NCBI GenBank assembly: GCA_027886185.1
Contig: WOAB01000056.1
Location: 3,844,001 to 3,908,000, forward strand
Source: Rheum nobile
Lineage: Eukaryota; Streptophyta; Magnoliopsida; Caryophyllales; Polygonaceae
Direction of reading: 5' to 3'
Length of the DNA: 64,000 nt
Positions 1-11,055 of the stretch are shown in pieces. Numbering within the stretch: position 1 is the stretch's first letter; each line of letters begins with the position of its first letter. The notes below the pieces were generated by a model that did no database searches, was not told where the DNA came from, and worked only from the letters and a program-made list of their open reading frames with translations. The position numbers and the translations under genes were made by a program.

Positions 1-1
1 T

Positions 2-672
2 TGTCTAGAAGGCGTTGTAGATGGATCTAGTGATGATGATTTGCCCCGGACGAAGAGCCTGACGGACGAGGACCTCGATGAGTTAAAAGGCTGTGTGGAT
101 CTAGGGTTTGGATTCAGCTACGATGAGATTCCGGAGCTCTGTAACACTTTGCCTGCTCTCGAGCTCTGCTACTCCATGTCGCAGAAGTTCCTTGACGAGA
201 CGAATTGCAAACCGGCTTGTTCGTCCTCCGATACGGCGTCTTCTGCCGGATCCGATTCGCCTAGCCCCGTAGTTGCCAACTGGAAGATCTCTAGCCCTGG
301 TGTGTACTCTAATTTTTGCGTATCTCTTCTTTTTGTTGATTTCCCATTGCTTCCTAGATCTGAGATCTGGAAGATGTTAACTAATGCCTATTTTAATTAG
401 TAACTTTTCTAAGAGGGGCTCAATTTTGATATGCTGAGGATAAATTTACAAATCAAATAGACCAAATATAGGTTCATCCTTGAAATTGGATTTGCTCTTG
501 GTCTGGGATATGTGTTTTGGACGCTTGGTTAAAGTCAGGGATCTTCATGTTTAATGCTTGATGAATTCTAATACGGTGTTGGTTGATTTCAGGGGATCAT
601 CCAGAAGATGTCAAGGCGAGGCTGAAATTCTGGGCCCAGGCGGTGGCATGTACTGTCAAGCTGTGCAGCTGA
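2..672 (+). CDS. DUF1685 family protein, 3' part (5' end outside window)
   Basis: Two coding exons: 2-299 and 593-672, joined by a GT-AG intron (donor at 300, acceptor AG at 591-592) that keeps frame. The frame is open from the first codon, so the start lies upstream. The peptide has the hallmark of plant DUF1685 proteins: KSLTDEDLDELKGCVDLGFG, then FSYDEIPELCNTLPALELCY, a Ser/Pro-rich linker, and across the splice a C-terminal block KARLKFWAQAVACTVKLC before TGA at 670-672. The family is plant-specific and of unknown biochemical function; I see no catalytic motif, signal peptide or membrane segment. The short last exon carrying the KARLKFWA block fits my memory of the family. Confidence is high for the family and good for the intron. 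Confidence 0.88.
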
Positions 673-1050
673 ATGCTATATCTGCTTGCAGATTAACGTT
701 TCCGAGAAAGGTGGAAGCCTATTATTCTTAAGGAGGTTGGGAGGTTCGGTTTTATGGGTCGAATGATTCCTCTGGTGATCCTTCTCTAAGATATCCATGG
801 CAGTGGGCAATTGTGCTTACTGATTTTGCTCAATGATAGATTGGCAAATGTGGGGGTCTATTGCAATTTGATAATTCTTCTTTGAAGAAAGAACGTGGAT
901 TGAAGAAGGTGAAGAGGAAGAGACAATCAGGTCTGAGATTATTCCAGCACTGACACTGGTCGAATGAAATTTTCTTCCAGAGCTTATTTCATACATCTTG
1001 TAACTATTGTACTGAACGGAATCGAGAATAAATGATAAATGAATAAATTG
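673..1050 (+). terminator. 3' UTR and polyadenylation signals of the DUF1685 gene
   Basis: No reading frame continues after the stop at 672. Two AATAAA hexamers, at 1027-1032 and 1042-1047, lie in an AT-rich stretch at a plausible 3' UTR distance. The cleavage site itself cannot be read from sequence. Confidence 0.5.
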
Positions 1051-1324
1051 GCTCTTATTGCATTCGAACTTTGTGTTTTGTGTGGTGTGATATCTTTCAG
1101 CGCGATTTATCTATTTGGCTGTGATTTGTATGCAGTGGTGTAATTTTCCACTGGTGCTTCAGCAGGTTCATTGGAGACCTCTGTTATGATGAGGTAACTC
1201 CTTTGATCAGAATCAGTTTGGATATTCGGAAACATCTTGGCTACGACTCTGATCTAATCCAGCTTCGTGTGCTAGTGTCAGCTAGCCCGTTGTTTTGATG
1301 TTGAATCTAACAAGTTCTGTTCTT

Positions 1325-1457
1325 TAAATTCTTTATCTTGTTTAGGATGCTTGCTAATCACTAACTTGATCTAATCCAAATTCTTTATCTTGTTTAGGAC
1401 AGAAACAATCAGGTTCTATTCTTTAGTTTCTCCATCTTGTTTAGGATGCTTGCTGGT
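1325..1457. repeat. Three imperfect copies of a short direct repeat
   Basis: The string CATCTTGTTTAGGATGCTTGC and close variants (TTTATCTTGTTTAGGA) recur three times over about 130 bp, separated by partly duplicated text (AACTTGATCTAATCC is also seen just upstream). This looks like local duplication in noncoding DNA. Confidence 0.5.
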
Positions 1458-2390
1458 TATTTATTTGCCTTTGGACGTTCAAGTAACTTGTGGGATCTGG
1501 TTTACTACAGCTTACTAATTCAGATTTTGGTGTTGCCCGATTCTTGAAGTGTTTGTCTAGCATGTGCAAATTGCAATACATGTTGCGTGTTCTTGTGGAA
1601 CAAGTAAGATGAATAATTCGGCTGGATCCCTGTTGAAATATAAACCAGCTTTTCTTTCAGGTTTGGTGAGCTGTTGGATGCTTGCTGAGATGTCCAATCT
1701 GAATTAGCAATATGCTTTGCATATTCCTTAAAAGGCCATGACATTCCGGTTGTCTTTATATGATTGTATTGCACCTATGAACACTATGCAATATGATCAG
1801 GGACAGGTTTCTGCCAATGAGGCTTCAATTTTACGGTGTAATCGGATGTCGTAGTATGAAAGCACATCTAATGAAGCCCACGACAGGTATTGTGTAACTC
1901 GTATAGACCCGTTCTTGTTTTAGACTATGCAAGTAACATTCCTGCTTGTGAAACTGGTGCAAAGACCATGGTGAAGATTGCGAAACTTGGTTCTGAATGC
2001 CCTTCCTTTGAGTTACGTAAAGCAACTTTAGCGACTTCTGCACGCAATTTCTATCGAAATACTACTGTTTTGAGGCAGCTTGTGGCTGAAAAGACCTGAG
2101 TTAAACTTCTTTGTTTCTATTCCTTGGTTGCAAATATTGTATAATTATTAGCCACTTGATAATTGCACATAATTGTTAGAATTTTCTACTTCAAACGTGA
2201 ACCAGCCTTTTTCTTGTAGGATAAAAGGCCGAATATTTGTAGTGAGGAAGAAGTTAAAAGGTTGACGTGGAAGTCCTTGTGGTTGACTTGTAGAACCTAC
2301 AAGTTTGGTGGGAGTTGGCTCAAGTTAATAATTCTTTTTATCTATATGGCAATTATGTAAGACACGGGGCTAATCATTTATCATGTTTAG

Positions 2391-2532
2391 GTAAACCTAC
2401 TTATTGTTGCATATACTTGATTTTTTTTGCCAACTGGAATGATGGTAGAATGGAACTATAAGCCTACTCATTTTTGCATACTTGCATGTTTTTTTCTGCC
2501 AACTGGCATGTATGGTAGAATGGAACTAACTT
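2391..2532. repeat. Two-copy imperfect tandem duplication, about 75 bp
   Basis: Two adjacent copies share CCTACT-(C/T)ATT, a TTGCATA tract, a T run, TGCCAACTGG and ATGGTAGAATGGAACTA. The copies differ by small indels. No coding potential is visible. Confidence 0.55.
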
Positions 2533-4589
2533 TAGCTATCTCCTATCAGTTTCCTGTCTAATTCAAACTACTACTACTCAATTGACTGCTATGTAATAAC
2601 CACAAATTCAAGATTTGATGTTTTAAATGCTTGATTCTAATGATGTCTGGCGTATCAAAGAAGAGCTAATTGATGTCGTTTCGACGTGCAGGGACTCGAA
2701 TGGTTACTAGCAGTGGCATCTAACCCGGGCATTCTTCCAAGAAGGAAGTTAAGAGTAGTAGGTCAGTTGACATTGTTGAAGTTAACTTTTCTATTAGCAC
2801 GTTCCGTATCAAACTGTGTGAACTAAAATCTAAGAAGGTGCTTCTGTGAGTTTTCTTGGGTCATTTCCTTGTCTGAAAGGGGGGTAACAAGGCATATACA
2901 TAATTGGAGGCATTGTATTTTCAATTATTGGTTTCATCTGCACCACCAAATTTGTGATATCTGATATAAATGGTGGCCAGAGTTTGGTGTAGGCGTTATC
3001 CCTTTCACACAAACACACAACACATAGGGATAAGGAAAAGCTTGAGCACATGCATGTGGTGTGTCATGTGTGGTAAGTCTTGTCTTTATTGTGAATGCAA
3101 CATCTCACCTACCTGATGCAACCCGAGTTTTTCTTTGCCACAACTTAGATCTTGCTTGTCCATGTTAATATGATATATAATGATCACACTGGATCCTAAT
3201 AGCGTATTGCTTATGCGTGTTTGTTACACTTATACGTCGTATTTGGTGAAAGCTTTGTGAATATGCTTCTCAGTTTAGGCATGAAATACGACCCGGAAAC
3301 CAGCAGGTCAGTTCTTATGACTAATGGACAAGCTGAAGCTGAAGCTTGTATTGTATCCTTTAATTCAGCATTTGGGACAGATATCATCTAGTTATGAAGT
3401 CTGATGCCATCTTTTGTAACCAGAAATGCATGCATTATTGGTATGATGTTGGCTACTATGATTCGTTATCACTGTGTTGCTGACAGATCATTTCTTATGT
3501 CCCTCTACAAGTATACACAAGCAAACAAGCATCAGACAACGTATATGGCGATCTGCACGCCTTTGGTTTCAAGAAACGACGAGTATGAAGGTTAACAGGG
3601 GCGTAGAATGTTTCCTTAAGGAACAATTTAGCTATTCAGCTGAGCCTGCAAATACCCTACGGAAGCGCAATTTAGCTAACGTTACTCTGAAGTGAGTCGT
3701 ACACTAGCCACAACTCACAAAAATGAGACAAAGTGGTGAGAGTGTTTTTTTTTCTTTCATTTTTTGGCTTTGGTATGGAGTATTTTTGAAATCCATGAGT
3801 GATATATCATGTAGATCAAATAAAAGAAGAAAGTGAGTATATACTTAGGCATATGAGATGGCATGTATGTGGTTTGTATGGCTACAAAGCTCAAGAAACT
3901 TTCGTATTGAATGAGCCACCTTGATGGATTGAGCCCTTTGTATTTTTGGGTCTTCTTTCAATTGTATAAAAATGGGCCTAATTATATGCCCAATATATTC
4001 GACGGTGATTTAGATAAATGACTATTTGATAAATTTTTTTTTAAACTAATGGACTCCTAGTAAAAATAGACCCCTCTTCCTCTCCCTAAACCCTACTCCC
4101 TAAATCTTACCCCTTAAATCCTAAATCCCAAAAAATAATATTTTATAGAGAAAAAAAACAAAGAAGAGGGAGAAAAAAATAAATAAAATAAGTTAGTAAG
4201 AGGTAGGAAAAATACATAAAAACTAATATGAGTCTTTTTTATTAATTGAAAACTTTTAAAGGGTCAATGAGCCCAAAACCCTACATATTTCCATATTCGA
4301 GTCTTTATGAACTCAACATTTTGTTTGACACATTTGAGAACTTAAATCATATGCAAACACTTCATTAATAAAAATAAAATGCTCTTTATTATAAAAGTAT
4401 TTTGTTATCAATTTTGATAAACGTACTATGTAATTATCTTACTCGTTTTTTTACAAAGTGTAACAAAAAAACTTATCTATGAAGTATATTTTTCTTCACT
4501 AAACACACTTTATTACATAACTCTATTATAAAAACTCTCAACAAGCAAACCAAATGTTGTTGAGATAACTATTTCTTTCCTTCTTTTTT

Positions 4590-5326
4590 TTCCCTTTCAA
4601 AATAGATAAACTATTCTTTTTTTCAAGATATGACTAAGAAAATTTGAAAAGTCTTTTCAATTTGCCTTTTGATGTTCAACAAGTAATGTTGCTATAGTAC
4701 CTTGGGGAAGTCAGATTGATTGTATAAATGTAGTTCATGACGGATATGGTACCATAGGTGAAATAATGTCATATTATATTGGTGTACATTGACAACATAA
4801 TTTATTTTTGAAGCTCGAACTTGTAAAATATCATCAAAACATGTAAAAGATAAAGAAAGTTAATATCATTACATGTACCTGAAGGTCTAAGAATTGCATT
4901 TCAGATCCAAAGATCATATAAAACAACAACCTTCAATACGCTTGTTGTTTCCCACCTCCATGGGAAGAGTTTTCTTTCCATGCGGTGAGAAAATTCTTTC
5001 ATGCCAATGCATACAATCAATGTTTCCCATCATGCCTATGATACACATATCTATCATACGTGACGAAATCCTTGGAGGTAGTTCGATGTTGGCCTTCTTA
5101 GATAGACATAATCAAATGAAGATATATTTCCGTCTACATAATTTTCCAAGCATAAGCTCGTGATGCTTTCACCAATCCGAATGCAATCATCCACTTCATC
5201 ACTAGTACAATCATACACCATCATATGTATAGCTTTTGTGCACTTTTGTAGTGTGAAGAGACCTATCTTTCCAATAAAGTCTCACCTTTGTTGAAAGTAT
5301 TCAACCTCGCTTGAGAGCCGATCAAC
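4590..5326 (-). pseudogene. PIF/Harbinger transposase pseudogene, C-terminal portion
   Basis: Reading the minus strand from 5326 downward gives a PIF/Harbinger (ALP1-like) nuclease. EVEYFQQR is followed by an in-frame TGA, then GLFTLQKCTKAI, a VDDCIRIGES block and YLRRPTSNYLQGF. After a frame change comes the family hallmark GNIDCMHW, with codons at 5004-5018, then VGNNKR, LYDLWI, and SGTCNDIN near 4860. Weaker similarity in shifting frames (HQYNM; KTFQIFL) continues to about 4590. This enzyme family moves PIF/Harbinger DNA transposons through a DDE nuclease. Several frameshifts and stops make this copy dead. The matching N-terminal piece lies 29 kb away at 34220-34312, so retrotransposon A split the gene. 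Confidence 0.82.
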
Positions 5327-5644
5327 TGATAAGCCTCTGCTAGTGTACACACACAAGAAATTCAAGGGCAAGCAAGGAGCACCAGGTGGGGACCAGCAAG
5401 GCCGTTAGAAGATTCCTTTTAGGGAATGATCAGTTGTGGCACGATTAGAGTAAATAATAGTTGAGAGAGGGATTATGATTTTACTAGTAATTGGATGCTG
5501 CCATTCTTGGGCCAGGGAGATTGTTCTCTTCTGGTAAAGCCTTGTGGATACTCTTTTGAGGAAATACAGTACTTAATACTATTTTGGGAGTATTTCTTTA
5601 GTAATCTGTCTTGATCCTTGTGTTTGTAGCTCTTAATTCCATCA
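5327..5644 (+). repeat. 5' LTR of element A (TATA region deleted)
   Basis: It starts TGATAAGCCTCTGCTAG and ends TTCCATCA, immediately before the primer-binding site. It matches the 3' LTR from 31455 onward. Compared with the 3' LTR, it lacks about 46 bp after CACGATTAG, the segment that holds the GTATAAATAG TATA box there. Short similar ends (GATTAG / AAATAG) suggest slippage or a microhomology deletion. Confidence 0.85.
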
Positions 5645-5647
5645 ATT

Positions 5648-5666
5648 TGGTGCTTTCGTTGAGAGG
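5648..5666 (+). other. Putative primer-binding site of element A
   Basis: TGGTGCTTTCGTTGAGAGG begins three bases after the LTR end, the expected place for a tRNA primer-binding site. I did not assign the tRNA. Confidence 0.5.
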
Positions 5667-5676
5667 TTTTGTCACC

Positions 5677-6764
5677 ATGACAAAGGCGGATCAGATGGAA
5701 AAGAGCTTGGGAGGGTTGAAAAAGCAGAATGAGGAGATGAACGCCAGAATCGATGCGGTGTCCTCAGATATGAAGAAGCTGGGTACTGAAACGGGTGAGA
5801 TATTTCGTCAGATGAAGGAGATGTTCGCTCCTCTTCTCCAACAGAGAGTAGTTGATGATGGCGGTGGGATGAGCACAAGTTTCGGGTCAGGATCTGGCGG
5901 AATCCAGGGCCGACCAGTATTTCTCTGTACAGAAAATGCGCTCCGAGGACCGAATACAAGTGGCCCTCATCTGTATGAGCGGGTCGGCGCTCCACTGGGT
6001 GAGATGGTTGAGCCAGAACCAGGAGGATCTGACTTGGGAAGATCTGATAACGGAGTTAATCGAGCACTTCGGGGGTTCGTTGTCATCAAATTGGTACGAG
6101 AATATGGGGATGATTAAGCAAACTGATTTTGTAGATGAATTTGTGGAGAACTTGATGGTGGCTGCCTCCCATGTCAAGGGATTGAGTCGCGAACTGCTTC
6201 TAGGTTATTTCTTGACCGGCTTGAAGGAAGAAATTCGTGTAGAGTTCACGTCGGAGACGGCGGAAGGAGATTTCAATCGAGCAGTATCCGCCGCCAGAAG
6301 GATAGAACGTAAACTGGCATTCACCCGAGGTCAGGGACGACCCCCTCTCTCCAGCACACGTCCAACAAGTAATTTGGGCCAGGGTTGGAAATTTGGGCCA
6401 AAGAATGGGTCTAACTCGGTGAGGCCTATTATCTCTAGCAACAAGAATTACATTGGGCCTAAGTCTAGTGATCAGCCCATTAAACCCAAACCATATGTCT
6501 CTCCTCCTCTCTGAAATGGGCCTGAATCCTCTAAATTTAGAGGGCAAAGATTCATGCCACTAAAAGACGTTAATGAATTAAGGGCCAAGGGGTTATGCTT
6601 TCGTTGTCGCCAACCATATCACCCGCTCCACACTTGTTCTGAAAAATTCCTGCGAGCCCTAGAGATCGATGAAGCTCCGGGGGAAGAGGGCGAGATGGAG
6701 GCGCTAGATATGGTAGAGATAGCGTCGGGAGAGGATATTGCGGGGGAAGGTGCCCAACTCCAAT
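5677..6764 (+). pseudogene. Element A gag, broken
   Basis: The ATG at 5677 opens a coiled-coil-like N-terminus (QMEKSLGGLKKQNEEMNAR). The frame changes between about 5890 and 5940, where the usual middle of the capsid appears to be deleted. It resumes as QVALICMSGSALHWVRWL and FVENLMVAASHVKGL. A TGA at 6512-6514 interrupts the basic linker. A CCHC zinc knuckle, CFRCRQPYHPLHTC, lies at about 6593-6640. The product would be the structural capsid and nucleocapsid of the retrotransposon particle. The frame runs into the LTR of element B at 6765 and continues at 20639. Confidence 0.82.
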
Positions 6765-6861
6765 TGTGATACCCCATATTTTTGTAAGGTTATTTTGGAA
6801 ATTTTGGAATTTTCCCGAGTACCCGTTTAATACGTCAAATTTAATTCAGGTAGCTTGAGAC

Positions 6862-7402
6862 ATTCTGTAATGTGCTCTGTATCTGTAATACTTTTCTCAG
6901 TGAAATAAAATACAAACGACGTGCTTCGGATGTTTATACGCGTTCGTGTACGATAATTTTTATCCCGGGTTAATGTCTTGCTCGTTCAAAAGCTGAATGG
7001 GCGGGAAAAGGCAAAAACGGCGACCGTCGTACAGTAACGGCGCCCGCCGTCGCTGGGCCCGAGGTGTCAGGCCATCGTCTCCTACTCTGGGCTCGCCAGG
7101 GCTAGGAACGGTGACCGCCGTAATTACGGCGCCCGCCGCGGCCCGCCGTAGGCAAAGTTGCGGCGCCCGCCGTGATTACCCAGAAGTCATTACCCGTTGG
7201 TCGCCGGCGAGCTCTGGCTGCGCCGATCTAGCCCTGCTCGGCCTCGTCTAGGGTGATGATGATGTTCCCATTGCTTTGGCTATAAAAGGAGGTGTTGGGG
7301 GAAGGGTTTTGAGTCATCCCAACACCGAATCTATTCTGCGGATTAAGGCAAGTGGCGGTTCGCTCTTGCTCATCGTTTCCATATTTACATTGATTATCAG
7401 AT
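6862..7402 (+). repeat. Duplicated segment inside the 5' LTR of B
   Basis: This block repeats as 7403-7837, except its last 70 bp match 8300-8371 instead. The composite order, part then jump forward then jump back, is absent from the 3' LTR. It therefore arose by template switching during reverse transcription or by a later rearrangement of this LTR. Confidence 0.75.
7017..7173 (+). repeat. GC-palindrome cluster 1 (LTR of B)
   Basis: Units at 7017-7030, 7037-7050, 7108-7121, 7126-7139 and 7160-7173 follow CGGCG-(AC or CC)-CGCCG or one-base variants, plus a 10-bp partial at 7139-7148. Spacings are 20, 18 and about 24 bp within pairs. A related set lies at 7558-7591 and 7648-7679, and a third at 8037-8092. 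Confidence 0.85.
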
Positions 7403-9721
7403 ATTCTGTAATGTGCTCTGTATCTGTAATACTTTTCTCAGTGAAATAAAATACAGACGACGTGCTTCAGATGTTTATACGCGTTCGCGTACGATAATTT
7501 TTATCCCGGGTTAATGTCTTGCTCGTTCAAAAGCTGAATGGGCGGGAAACGGCAAAAACGGCGACCGTCGTACAGTAACGGCGCCCGCCGTCGCTGGGCC
7601 CGAGGTGTCAGGCCATCGTCTCCTACTCTGGGCTCGCAGGGCTAGGAACGGTGATCGCCGTAATTACGGCGCCCGCCGTGATTACCCAGAAGTCATTACC
7701 CGTTGGTCGCCGGCGAGCTCTGGCCGCGCCGATCTAGCCCTGCTCGGCCTCGTCTAGGGTGATGATGATGTTCTCATTGCTTTGGCTATAAAAGGAGGTG
7801 TTGGGGGAAGGGTTTTGAGTCACCCAACACCGAATCTCTGCCAAAATTTCGCCTCGTCGGAGTGTTAGTTTCGCCGGATTTCGGAAGCTTTGTTGGTGTC
7901 GGTTGGTGGTGTTTCCAGAAGCCCTTGTGAAGCCTTTTGGTTGCCTTTGGAGGTTGGAACCCAGGCAAGGCAAAAAGGGGTCGAAACGCGCATCATTTGG
8001 GTGAGTTTTTCCCCCGTTCTGTCGTCGGAGTTCTTCACGGCGCCCGCCGTGATGAACTGCGGCGACCACCGCCAAGAACGGCGACCGCCGCCAGAGCCCA
8101 GAATGCCTCTTTGGCTTTTGGCTTTGGTGATCGTCGTTGTGGCGTCGTTCCTTTCGTTTTCTTTCGTCGTTTTAGATTCGTACTATGGTTATGTCGGATC
8201 TAACTTAGGGTTCCTTTTATGGGTCGACTCGAAGGTCGTTGTGTTGTCGGAGCTATACCCGTGTCGAGCCCGGAATCCCGTCATTGTCGTTAGGCTTGTT
8301 TCTATTCTGCGGATTAAGGCAAGTGGCGGTTCGCTCTTGCTCATCGTTTCCATATTTACATTGATTATCAGTTATTTCAATTGATTAATTAATTTGGAAC
8401 GATTATTATTGTGTTCTTCTGGAAGTGATTTATAAACTGTTTTGAAAATCATATAATAGGTTGTATATCTGTTAGAACATCGCTATTATATGTGATCGCC
8501 TTTCGGGCCTTTATGTGGATTTATCATGTAACTGTTATTGTGCTGTATCTGTGTGGTTAGCACTGTTAGTTATGAATGTACTTGGACTTCGTCCGGTCGT
8601 TTCTTTATAATCTGGTATCGGGGTGGCTCGTCTCCATCTGGTACTATTCTAAGATCATGATCAGTCTCTTTCACAAGTGTGTAGAGGCAAGACACTTAGC
8701 TGGTGTCACAAACCTTCCGGTGTACGTCACTCTCGATGAAACGTATACTAAGATGTGTCGTCCCAATGGTGGGGTACACATGTAAAAGTCTAATAATGTG
8801 ATGTGTGGTTTGTAATATAAATCAGATAAGTGCTACTCGACGCACATAATTAATAAACCTTCGGCGAGTAGTGCAGCTAAGTTATAGTGCAGCTAGGAAA
8901 ACTCGTCTCGACTTTGATCATAGTACGTTCTCTTTCCAATCTGGACTCGCTGTATGCGGTGAGGTTGGTCGTGAACCGAAGCATCTCAGTCAACTTTTAA
9001 ATCATTGTTGTATGATTCTGTAAACATTCCAGATTTGTCATAATTCCTTAAAGACTCATTTCCGTTGGAGTCTTCTTTCGAGTCAATTTCTGTGAAGATT
9101 CAGTCTTCCAGAATCTTCTCTTGTGCATACCTCTTGTTTATTCCAGTAGGAGTATGATGGTTGACTATCGTCATCGGTTGTTATTCGAGAAGCGATGAGT
9201 CTAACCTAATACGACTGCTTCGAACCATTCTGCTTTGTACCCTTGCTAGTCTATTCAAGTAGACTAATCCACGAACTTTGTTCTCTACATGTGGGCTGGT
9301 GTCATCCGTTCGATTCGGCACATCAGATAGAAAGTAGCTCAGAAGAATAGAAGGACTATGGAGTCGACGGTGGTTTTCGAATGTTTGAGTTATTTCGTTA
9401 ATCAGGTTGAGATCTTTTGGACAATGACTTTGGTTGTAATGTATTTTATAAGACTTCCGATGTACCCTACTTTATAAGACTTCCGCTGTATTTGGTTTAA
9501 ACTCTGTGTTAGCCTATTCGGGATTGGGTTGTAATCCCGTAACTCATGTTTCTTTGACAATGTTATATTTTGGAATTGAATGCTTTGATCATTATGTATC
9601 ATTTGTATTTCATAAATTGTATTTAAAACGGTAAAGCCTTGGGTGATCTCGGTAAGGAACACTGGGGTCACTAGCGGTAATACCTTTCCAAAAGGGTTAA
9701 GTTTTGGGGGTGTTACAGTTG

Positions 9722-9733
9722 TGGTATCAGAGC
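9722..9733 (+). other. Primer-binding site of element B (tRNA-iMet)
   Basis: TGGTATCAGAGC lies four bases after the LTR end. This is the standard plant initiator-methionine tRNA complement used by many Ty3/gypsy and Ty1/copia elements. Confidence 0.9.
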
Positions 9734-9925
9734 CAAATGTTTTAAAACGGGTTTGGGATTTTTATATCATTTATCCGTTTTTGAAAATGCTTTTAAAGGG
9801 CTCTGAATTTTCAAAGTAAAAAGAATTTCAAAATACCGTTCATAGTCGTGTCTTCTATATAGTCTGATGTAGTAAGCTTGCTTCTATGTCTAGAAAGACT
9901 AACTCCTTCCTCGTTATCCTGTAGA

Positions 9926-10777
9926 ATGGGTACGTGCTTTTCTCTTGATAGAGGGTCGGAGGATGCCAAGACGGACCCGCCGTCTCCAGGCAGGCTAGAT
10001 TTTCCGATCCCTCAGCGATGTTTCGAGGTTGGAGGCCCGAGTAGCCCGCCCGAGGACATCAAGTATGTGATTCCCGAGTCTGTTGTCCTTACGCCTAGGG
10101 ATGCAGTGGTCACTGTAGCTGCACCTATAGACCCACTCAGGGAGGAAGCAGTGCAGGAAGTGGGTGAGTCGTCTAGATACGCCTTAGGGCATTACGATGA
10201 CGATTACCAGATAGAGATAGATCCTGTCGAGGACGAGGATCTGATCGAGATTGATCCCGAGGATGAGGATCCCATCGAAGATGATCCTGAGGAGGACCCC
10301 GAGATGGACCTGAAAGAGCAGAGCCAGGAGCCAGACAACTTGAGACACTTGCTAGTGGACAGTCAGGAGCCGGGGGTGCAGTTTATTCCCCCCAGCCCAG
10401 AACTATCACCAGTGTCGGCTTATGCACTCATGACTAATGCTGATTGGGAGGCACTGTACACTGAGCACGGTATTAGGAGGAGATCAGAGGCCGAGTTGAG
10501 AGAGATCCTTCGCCAGAGCGAAATGAGCTCTCATATGGAGCAGCAGCAGCAGATGGATCAGGTGATCGCTAGCGCTCAGAGGAGGGCTGGAATATGAGGA
10601 CCTCTTATGGACGATCCTTTCTTTTCCACGACTGAGATTGGGTCTGAGTCACCAGAGCCATGTGACCCAGGACCGAGTAGGGTGCGAAACCCATCGCCAG
10701 AGCTCGAGGGTGAACCTAGTCCGAAGAGACCTTGTACGAGTAGCCAGTCTTATGGGAGACGTTTTGGAACGCCTTGA
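9926..10777 (+). pseudogene. Extra acidic ORF between the 5' LTR and gag of element B
   Basis: From the ATG at 9926 (MGTCFSLDRG) one frame runs to a TGA at 10775-10777, interrupted only by a TGA at 10595-10597; the ATG was chosen as the first after the primer-binding site. The product is strikingly acidic in the middle (residues about 90-135, alternating Asp/Glu with IDP motifs). A short helix with a QQQQ run follows, then a Pro/Ser-rich tail after the stop. I recognise no domain. Position, 200 bp after the primer-binding site and 280 bp before gag, makes it an accessory gene of the retrotransposon rather than host sequence. Its role is unknown. It could also be an untranslated leader that happens to stay open, but 284 codons with one stop argues for past selection. 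Confidence 0.6.
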
Positions 10778-11055
10778 TGAGGATTGGCGTTGCCTATCGC
10801 AGTAGTTTCGTTTCTTAGTATTTCAGTATGTACTTTGTGTAATATTTCAGTATTGCGGCAAGTATTCAGTGAAACACTTTTATCTTCGAGCAATTTTTGT
10901 TCTAACGCTCGGATGATAGACTTATGTGTAGCTTGTGTAACAGTTCCAGTTCATCTATAAAATACCTAGTTGATCTATTCTGAGTAACTTTTCTACATTA
11001 AGCATGTTTGAATGATATTAATGTATAAATAACTTGGAATTTGATCGGTAAACAG

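Larger units (their letters stand above)
1051..4589. other. Intergenic region, no gene recognised
   Basis: Only short frames are present (69-84 codons), with no recognisable protein motif and no splice-compatible chain. The stretch at 3720-4590 is very AT-rich. A C-rich run at 4080-4130 resembles degenerate telomere-type CCCTAAA units but is too irregular to call. Two small local duplications are listed separately. Confidence 0.5.
6765..9717 (+). repeat. 5' LTR of element B, internally rearranged
   Basis: It is 2953 bp long, TG...CA bounded, and matches 15811-20638 once the insertion there is removed. Two TATA boxes (CTATAAAAG at 7280-7288 and 7786-7794) arise because about 540 bp is duplicated: ATTCTGTAATGTGCTC occurs at 6862 and again at 7403. 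The first copy also skips about 465 bp, joining CGAATCT directly to ATTCTGCGG. GC-rich palindromic units lie at 7017-7173, 7558-7679 and 8037-8092. Confidence 0.9.

Noticed and set aside
1890..2099. 69-codon plus-strand ORF downstream of the DUF1685 gene
   Set aside because: No recognisable family, no promoter or splice context, overlapped by an equally long minus-strand frame.
4080..4130. Interstitial telomere repeat (CCCTAAA-like)
   Set aside because: Only a few irregular units mixed with CCCTACTCCC and TTACCCC; no tandem array.
4894..5163. 89-codon plus-strand ORF
   Set aside because: It is the antisense of the PIF/Harbinger transposase remnant (IDCMHW on the minus strand).
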